Assembly: GCA_965657945.1 (NCBI GenBank)
Contig: CBFHPW010000009.1
Coordinates: 6,440 to 70,439, forward strand
Reading direction: 5' to 3'
Origin: CAJJDF01 sp965657945
GTDB taxonomy: Bacteria > Bacteroidota > Bacteroidia > Flavobacteriales_D > CAJJDF01
Length of the DNA: 64,000 nt
Both the position numbers and the translations under genes were made by a program. Of this stretch, positions 60,152 through 64,000 are shown piece after piece (within the stretch, counting starts at the first letter, position 1; every line of letters starts with the position of its first letter). Below the pieces are notes generated by a model. The model was not told the DNA's origin, made no database searches, and saw nothing but the letters and a program-made list of their open reading frames with translations.

Positions 60152-61858
60152 ATGAAAAAATCAGCCTTATTCTTGATGAGCATTTTAACCGGATTTTCCT
60201 CCTGGTCACAAGAAGAAAACTCAAAAGATATTGGTCAAATTCACGGAAACGTGCAAACCGATGTGCAATATTACAACGAGGATTCGCTGATTGGTGCACC
60301 AATTGTACCAGAAAAAACATTAATGAATGGGTTTGCCAACATTAATTACACGAGAGGAAATTTTGCAGCAGGAATAAGGTATGAATCTTACTTAAACGCC
60401 CTCCAAGGATTTCCAACAGGATACAGAGGTTCGGGTATCACATACAAATACGCTACCTACACAATGGATAACCTAGAAGTTACCGCTGGAAACTATTACG
60501 AGCAATTTGGTAGCGGAATGATTTTTAGAGCTTATGAAGAAAGGCAACTTGGGTACGACAATGCCATGGATGGTTTCAGATTGAAATACGAACCTTATCG
60601 TGGAGTTTATCTAAAAGGTATTTACGGAAAACAACGGATATTCTTTACCACAGGAGCTGGAATAGTAAGAGGAATGGATGGTGAAGTTGTCATCAATGAA
60701 TTGTCAGACTCTCTTGAAATGAATATGAAAACACGAATTGTTGTGGGAGGAAGTTTTGTGAGCAAGTACCAAGAAGACGACAATCAAGCTTTCATTCTTC
60801 CAGAAAACGTTGGCGCTTTCGCGGGAAGAATTAATCTGTACCGCGGAGGATTTTCATTGGCAACAGAATACGTTGAGAAGATTAATGACCCTTCGGCAGA
60901 CAATAATTTTATTTATAAAAAAGGGCAAGCATTACTCATAAATACAGCCTATTCTCAGCGTGGATTTGGAGCTTCATTCAGTGCCAAAAAAATTGACAAC
61001 ATGAGCTTTCGATCTGATAGAAATGAAGGACAGACCAATTTATTTATGAATTATCTTCCTTCTACCTCCAAGCAGCACACCTATAACCTGCCAGCAACGC
61101 TATATCCTTATGCGGTTCAGCCAAACGGAGAAATAGCTCTTGAAGGAGATGTTTCTTACAAATTGGCAAGAAAAAGAAAGAAAAAAATACAAATAGATGG
61201 AACAGACGAATACAAGAAACCGTTTAATTTAAGAAAATACGCGACCGAAATTTCTGTAAATTGGTCTGCTGCATTCGCTCCCGACACCACAAATATCCGA
61301 AACGACTCTTTGAGACAAGGATACACAACCAAATTTTTTACACCAAGTAACCGGGTGTATTTTAGCGACTTTAATGTAGAGATTAAAAGAAAACTCACAA
61401 AAGACTTAAAGTTTGTTTACTCCTTCTTCAATATGAGATACGACAAAGACATCATAGAAGGGAAAACAGGAACGGGTGTTGTAAATGCTCGTATTCATGT
61501 GCTGGATGTAACCTATAATATCAATGATGAAAATACTATTCGTGTTGAAGCTCAGCACTTAGGAGTAAACAAGAAAAGTAACTTTTACGAAGACCAAGGA
61601 AATTGGGCAACCGCGCTCGTAGAATATACGATTTCTCCAAGTTGGTTTTTTGCTGTCCTGGATCAATTCAATTACGGAAACAAAGAATCAGAAAAACGAA
61701 TCCATTATATTTTTGGTTCGGTAGGATATATCCACAATGCGAATCGTTTTTCTGTCAGCTATGGTAGACAAAGAGCCGGAATATTTTGTGTGGGAGGAGT
61801 ATGTCGAGTTGTCCCTGCATCCAACGGATTGACGTTTTCGATGACCAGTACTTTCTAA
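60152..61858 (+). CDS. DUF6029 family protein
   Basis: A 568-residue exported protein with a signal peptide (about 1-19, ending in SSWSQ). After IHGNVQTDVQYYNEDSL in pieces it shows VNGFANINYTRGNFAAGIRYE-like strands, TAGNYYEQFGSGMIFRAYEERQLGYDNAMDG in pieces and many long amphipathic strands to the C-terminal TFSMTSTF. The whole fits a large outer-membrane barrel of the DUF6029 type, confined to Bacteroidota. Function unknown. It is 41 nt before the Omp28-like gene and probably shares its transcript. Confidence 0.85.
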   Translation: MKKSALFLMSILTGFSSWSQEENSKDIGQIHGNVQTDVQYYNEDSLIGAPIVPEKTLMNGFANINYTRGNFAAGIRYESYLNALQGFPTGYRGSGITYKYATYTMDNLEVTAGNYYEQFGSGMIFRAYEERQLGYDNAMDGFRLKYEPYRGVYLKGIYGKQRIFFTTGAGIVRGMDGEVVINELSDSLEMNMKTRIVVGGSFVSKYQEDDNQAFILPENVGAFAGRINLYRGGFSLATEYVEKINDPSADNNFIYKKGQALLINTAYSQRGFGASFSAKKIDNMSFRSDRNEGQTNLFMNYLPSTSKQHTYNLPATLYPYAVQPNGEIALEGDVSYKLARKRKKKIQIDGTDEYKKPFNLRKYATEISVNWSAAFAPDTTNIRNDSLRQGYTTKFFTPSNRVYFSDFNVEIKRKLTKDLKFVYSFFNMRYDKDIIEGKTGTGVVNARIHVLDVTYNINDENTIRVEAQHLGVNKKSNFYEDQGNWATALVEYTISPSWFFAVLDQFNYGNKESEKRIHYIFGSVGYIHNANRFSVSYGRQRAGIFCVGGVCRVVPASNGLTFSMTSTF

Positions 61859-61898
61859 TTCATTTTTTTGTATTTTTAATAACGCCAAGATTTATATC

Positions 61899-62798
61899 AT
61901 GAAAAATTTTACCCTAATACTATTCATTCTTGCTCTAGTAGGATGTGACAAAGTGGAAGACCCACGACCCGTTGTTCAAGGTAATGCAGACGGAATTTGT
62001 CCGGTTCCTACTTTTGCTCCTAATACAAACACAACAAGAGGTGTTCTGATTGAAGATTTTACAGGTCACTATTGTAATAATTGTCCGGGGATTGCTCATT
62101 CTATCGATACGATTAAATCAAATATTGGAAAACAAGTAATTCCGGTTGGGTTGCACGTGACCGATCAATTTGCCGCACCAGTAACAGCGAAAGCGCCCAA
62201 ATATCAAACCGACTTTAGAACGGATGGAGGATTTGACATTTACAATGATTTAATTCCTGGCGCAGGATTACCTGCCGTTGTCTTGAACAGAAAAGATGGA
62301 TTTACTTTAACTCCTGGAAGATTGAATATTTACAACTCTAATATCTCTTCAGATGTTCGTTCTTTTTTAAGTAATACGCCTAAAATAAGACTTCAAACAA
62401 ACTCTACATTTGATCCAGCCACAAATAGAGTTTGTGCTTATGCTGAAATAGAAATACTAAATCCTTTGACGGACGACCATAGCCTTGTGTTTTATTTGTT
62501 AGAAGACAGTATTGTAGACTGGCAATTGTATAACGGAAACGGAGGTAACCCAGTGTATGGAGGAGCCGGAGACATCCCTAACTACGTTCACAAACATGTT
62601 TTGAGAAAATGCATGAATGGCTGGGAAGGAACAAAAATAATTTCTGGCGGCAGTTCAGCAATTGGAGATAAAATAGTAGAAGGTTCTACATTTGTTGTCA
62701 CCGATGGAACTTGGAGAACCAATCACCTAGAAATTGTGGCTTTTGTTTACAATAACGTCACAAATGAAGTAATTCAGGCCTATTCTGAAAAGCTCTAA
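61899..62798 (+). CDS. Omp28-related lipoprotein
   Basis: A 299-residue exported lipoprotein with a good lipobox (FILALVGC, cysteine 16). The Omp28 domain begins with GVLIEDFTGHYCNNCPGIAHS, a thioredoxin-like fold with C59 and C62 (CxxC). Homologues in oral Bacteroidota are surface-exposed. The C-terminal half (about 165-299) is strand-rich, with CAYAEIEILNPL and LEIVAFVYNNVTNEVIQAYSEKL. A role in binding or thiol exchange at the cell surface is plausible. It ends two bases before the convergent S66 peptidase gene. Confidence 0.85.
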   Translation: MKNFTLILFILALVGCDKVEDPRPVVQGNADGICPVPTFAPNTNTTRGVLIEDFTGHYCNNCPGIAHSIDTIKSNIGKQVIPVGLHVTDQFAAPVTAKAPKYQTDFRTDGGFDIYNDLIPGAGLPAVVLNRKDGFTLTPGRLNIYNSNISSDVRSFLSNTPKIRLQTNSTFDPATNRVCAYAEIEILNPLTDDHSLVFYLLEDSIVDWQLYNGNGGNPVYGGAGDIPNYVHKHVLRKCMNGWEGTKIISGGSSAIGDKIVEGSTFVVTDGTWRTNHLEIVAFVYNNVTNEVIQAYSEKL

Positions 62799-62800
62799 GC

Positions 62801-63616
62801 TCACTTTCCTAATATGACTGCACGGTTGTCGGACACGTGACCAACGGGAATATTAAAATAAATTGGGAAGTTGTAATTCTTTGTACAATTTTCTATTATT
62901 TCGCGTATCGTGTACCCAAATCCATCCTCATTGATATTCGTAAATTGACCCACCAACAAGCCTTTAAGCTTTTTCAATTTACCTGCCTTGTTTAATGCAT
63001 GCATCATTCTATCAATGTTGTAAGCATATTCACCAATATCTTCAATTAGTAGTACTTTATTATCAGTGTTTAAATCAGAATTAGTCCCTAATAGGCTATA
63101 AATAATAGCAAGGTTCCCTCCTACAATTTCTTCGTCTGAAAATGCCGATTCAAAGAGATAGTGAGCATCGAACAAAGCTCGATAAAGCGAATTCATAGCA
63201 AGTTCAGGGGTTGAATCATAGCTATTTGGCATCGGAGCATGCAAAGAGGCAATACCCAATTTATTCAGCTCATTATGCAATACCGTTACATCGCTAAAGC
63301 CAACTACCCATTTAGGATTTTTCTTGAATTTTGAAAAATCCAATTGGTCAATGATTCTTACCAAACCATAACCACCTCTTGAACAAAATATGGCTTTTAT
63401 CTCCTTGTCATCCAAGGCTTTTTGCAAATCAGACAATCGCTCCTCGTCAGTTCCGGCCAACTTAAAATGGGAACTAAAAGCATGGCTTGAAAACCGTACT
63501 TTTAATCCCCAGTTAGTTAAAATTTCAGCTGATTTTTTGATGCGTTCCTCCTCCACTCTTCCCGAAGGAGAGAGAATGATTACAGAATCACCTTTGGCTA
63601 AAGATTGAGGTTTCAT
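62801..63616 (-). CDS. LD-carboxypeptidase-like protein (S66 family)
   Basis: A 271-residue serine peptidase of the LdcA/MccF family, which cuts the L-D bond in peptidoglycan tetrapeptides or inactivates peptide-nucleotides. DSVIILSPSGRV opens the fold; CSRGGYGLVRIID and the catalytic serine in VVGFSDVTVLHNEL (S108) are present, the glutamate is in VLLIEDIGEYAYNIDRMM and the histidine is in NIPVGHVSDN. The C-terminus stops after RAVILGK, about 15-25 residues sooner than usual, so a final strand is missing. It lacks a signal peptide and should be cytoplasmic. Confidence 0.88.
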   Translation of the reverse strand: MKPQSLAKGDSVIILSPSGRVEEERIKKSAEILTNWGLKVRFSSHAFSSHFKLAGTDEERLSDLQKALDDKEIKAIFCSRGGYGLVRIIDQLDFSKFKKNPKWVVGFSDVTVLHNELNKLGIASLHAPMPNSYDSTPELAMNSLYRALFDAHYLFESAFSDEEIVGGNLAIIYSLLGTNSDLNTDNKVLLIEDIGEYAYNIDRMMHALNKAGKLKKLKGLLVGQFTNINEDGFGYTIREIIENCTKNYNFPIYFNIPVGHVSDNRAVILGK

Positions 63617-63658
63617 AAATTTAAATTAGGCTCTAATTTACGAAACTATTCAAAAACC

Positions 63659-63961
63659 TTAATCTTCGTCACTTAAGCCTTCTATATCATCCGAAAGGTC
63701 ATCAGCGAAGTCTGAATCCAAATCGTCTTCGTCTTCGTCTTCATCGATCTCAAAATCGTCCATTCTATCTTCTAGTTTCTGGCTTACCTTCACAAGATAG
63801 CAGGTATCTTCTGTTTTCAATTCAACAGCTTCTACTCTTTCACCCTTTGCATTAGTAAAAGTAATAATGTCTCTGTTGTTGTACCCGTTTGGATATTTTT
63901 CGACCAATTTCTGAAGAATCTCTTCTGGTATTTTAATGTAATCTACAATTACTCTTTTCAT
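63659..63961 (-). CDS. Conserved acidic protein of unknown function
   Basis: A 100-residue protein conserved across Bacteroidota. The N-terminal 65 residues are a folded-looking core (MKRVIVDYIKIPEEIL, KYPNGYNNRDIITFTNAKGERVEAVELKTEDTCYLVKVS in pieces). The last 30 residues are almost all aspartate and glutamate with a few serines. Homologues are often labelled DNA primase, which this sequence does not support. The acidic tail may bind basic proteins or RNA-binding factors; that is a guess. It is upstream of the S66 peptidase on the same strand. Confidence 0.75.
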   Translation of the reverse strand: MKRVIVDYIKIPEEILQKLVEKYPNGYNNRDIITFTNAKGERVEAVELKTEDTCYLVKVSQKLEDRMDDFEIDEDEDEDDLDSDFADDLSDDIEGLSDED

Positions 63962-64000
63962 TGCTTCGAGAAGTTTGTTTTGGGTGTTTTTTAAATTCTG

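Noticed and set aside
1..64000. CRISPR arrays, tRNA or rRNA genes, prophage or intact transposase genes
   Set aside because: I looked for regular short repeats, tRNA T-arm patterns and transposase motifs by eye and found none. A covariance search could still reveal a small RNA.

Overview
This 64 kb window is chromosomal DNA from a member of the Bacteroidota, most likely order Flavobacteriales. The sequence is A+T-rich. It carries an lpxC-fabZ fusion, many families largely confined to this phylum (DUF2723, DUF2911, DUF3078, DUF4296, DUF6029, DUF6089, Omp28, BrxA/BrxB), and promoters of the Bacteroidota type (TTG, about 19 bp, TAnnTTTG). Ribosome-binding sites are A-rich rather than Shine-Dalgarno. 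I see no rRNA, tRNA, CRISPR array, prophage or intact insertion sequence. It is mostly ordinary housekeeping chromosome, with a few decayed or repeat-bearing gaps.

Layout. 1-3.6 kb: edd-eda (Entner-Doudoroff), a gap with three tandem hairpins, and an orphan LytTR response regulator. 3.6-9.5 kb: trmB facing a reverse-strand run of folB, a DUF4296 protein, pyrC, a dolichol-phosphate-mannose-synthase-like glycosyltransferase, nadE, a PorT-like barrel and a small Smr protein. 9.5-13.8 kb: a secreted leucine-rich-repeat protein, arsS with its carboxymuconolactone-decarboxylase-like partner, a phosphoglucose/phosphomannose isomerase, lipB and a conserved hypothetical. 13.9-17.1 kb: lipid A genes lpxD, lpxC-fabZ, lpxA. 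17.2-25 kb: an ABC ATPase, an AlkD-like protein, a THUMP-like methyltransferase, recQ, an RND/MMPL exporter and a Coq4-like protein.

25-31.1 kb: a large secreted PIG-L deacetylase, then a 780-bp decayed gap, then a previously uncalled 47-residue membrane protein coupled to a sodium:solute symporter and a DUF2911 protein. 31.2-36.2 kb: der, murI, a dCMP-deaminase-like gene, an S41 protease, a bacilliredoxin. 36.2-42.6 kb: a META-domain protein, pdhC, pdhA, cdd, tadA, a CNNM/CorC protein and an Nfu-type protein. 42.7-45.4 kb: two small membrane proteins, superoxide dismutase and a DUF3078 protein. 45.5-53.8 kb: rnr, leuS, a small unknown, DUF6089, a PAP2 phosphatase and pgk. 53.9-64 kb: a giant DUF2723 membrane protein with an odd thrombospondin-type-3 tail, an operon of two methyltransferases plus a UbiA-like membrane protein, DUF6029, Omp28-like, an S66 peptidase and an acidic hypothetical.

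No clear defence or secretion island is present. The best leads for something undescribed are the 47-residue protein and 16-bp palindrome in front of the symporter, with degraded copies upstream; the methyltransferase-methyltransferase-UbiA-like operon; the Coq4-like protein; the DUF2723 protein with a calcium-binding-type tail; and a family of interspersed palindromic repeats. Functional calls rest on motif recognition by eye; no database search was run.
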